Source: Weeksellaceae bacterium (lineage in GTDB: Bacteria > Bacteroidota > Bacteroidia > Flavobacteriales > Weeksellaceae). From it: a DNA stretch of 6,667 bases. The translations under genes and the position numbers were made by a program. Below, in pieces: positions 6,511 through 6,667 of the stretch; position 1 is the first letter of the stretch; every line of letters begins with the position of its first letter. The stretch covers positions 1 to 6,667 of the forward strand of contig JAQVDG010000116.1 of assembly GCA_028698395.1 (NCBI GenBank), written 5' to 3'. Below the pieces are notes generated by a model. It saw nothing but the letters and a program-made list of their open reading frames with translations, was not told the origin of the DNA and did not search any database.

Positions 6511-6667
6511 ATTATTAGTGTTGAATTAATTGTACAATGTCCAAAATAAAATTCCAAAAACATTGATAATGAATTTTTTTATATACTATACATTATACAA
6601 CTTTACAATTTACATAACATTAGTATTCACCAATAATTAAAAATCACCAAAACAACTTTAAACTTTA
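6511..6667. other. AT-rich non-coding tail after the biotin carrier gene
   Basis: No credible coding frame is seen in these 157 bases on either strand. They contain a perfect 10-base palindrome, ATTGTACAAT (6529-6538), a T-run at 6574-6580, and a stretch of TATAC/TTTACA-like words at about 6581-6615. I see no exact TAnnTTTG box, so a promoter for a downstream gene cannot be claimed. Confidence 0.4.
6561..6580 (+). terminator. Weak possible terminator after the biotin carrier gene
   Basis: CATT (6561-6564) and AATG (6568-6571) can pair around a GAT loop, with a seven-T run at 6574-6580. The stem is only four A/T-rich pairs. A longer alternative pairs CAATGT (6535-6540) with ACATTG (6560-6565) across a 19-base loop. 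The placement 50 bases after the stop codon is suitable, but the stem is weak. Confidence 0.22.

Noticed and set aside
6222..6563. Minus-strand 113-codon frame over the biotin carrier gene
   Set aside because: Antisense to the conserved biotinyl domain; its translation has no recognisable features.
1..6667. Search for a defence system, mobile element, CRISPR array or RNA gene
   Set aside because: A WYL regulator next to a helicase can occur in defence loci, but no effector, nuclease, integrase, transposase, direct-repeat array or tRNA-like sequence is present, and the neighbours are housekeeping genes.

Overview
The window looks like an ordinary chromosomal housekeeping segment from a member of the Bacteroidota, most likely class Flavobacteriia. 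The DNA is clearly AT-rich. It encodes a GLPGLI-family secreted protein, a family essentially restricted to Bacteroidota. The glutaminyl-tRNA synthetase has the Bacteroidota-style TSKRKL form of the KMSKS loop. None of the genes has a convincing Shine-Dalgarno site, and the Bacteroidota -7 promoter box (TAnnTTTG) or a one-mismatch version lies 17-23 bases before each start that follows an intergenic region. Placement below class level is not supported by what can be read here.

Layout: positions 1-680 (minus strand) hold a DUF1275/YoaK-like membrane protein cut off at its C-terminus by the window edge. Eight bases upstream of it, also on the minus strand, is glnS (689-2374), so the two probably form one transcription unit. 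A 68-base divergent region with two overlapping promoter candidates separates glnS from a plus-strand GLPGLI-family secreted protein (2443-3168). After a 129-base gap comes a WYL-domain transcriptional regulator (3298-4203). A perfect 6-5-6 inverted repeat sits just in front of its -7 box, which suggests autoregulation. The regulator converges, with only 7 bases between stop codons, on a minus-strand Pif1-like helicase with a C-terminal helix-turn-helix domain (4211-5881). A second divergent intergenic region leads to a plus-strand biotin carboxyl carrier-like protein (best start 6028, stop 6510). The final 157 bases appear non-coding.

The genes do not form one pathway. They cover translation (glnS), a putative transporter-like membrane protein, an exported protein of unknown role, a transcription factor, a DNA helicase and a carboxylase subunit. 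The window holds no mobile element, CRISPR array, rRNA or tRNA, and no obvious undescribed system. The most informative non-coding signals are the inverted repeat before the WYL regulator and the recurring -7 boxes, which also help to choose the start of the biotin carrier gene.
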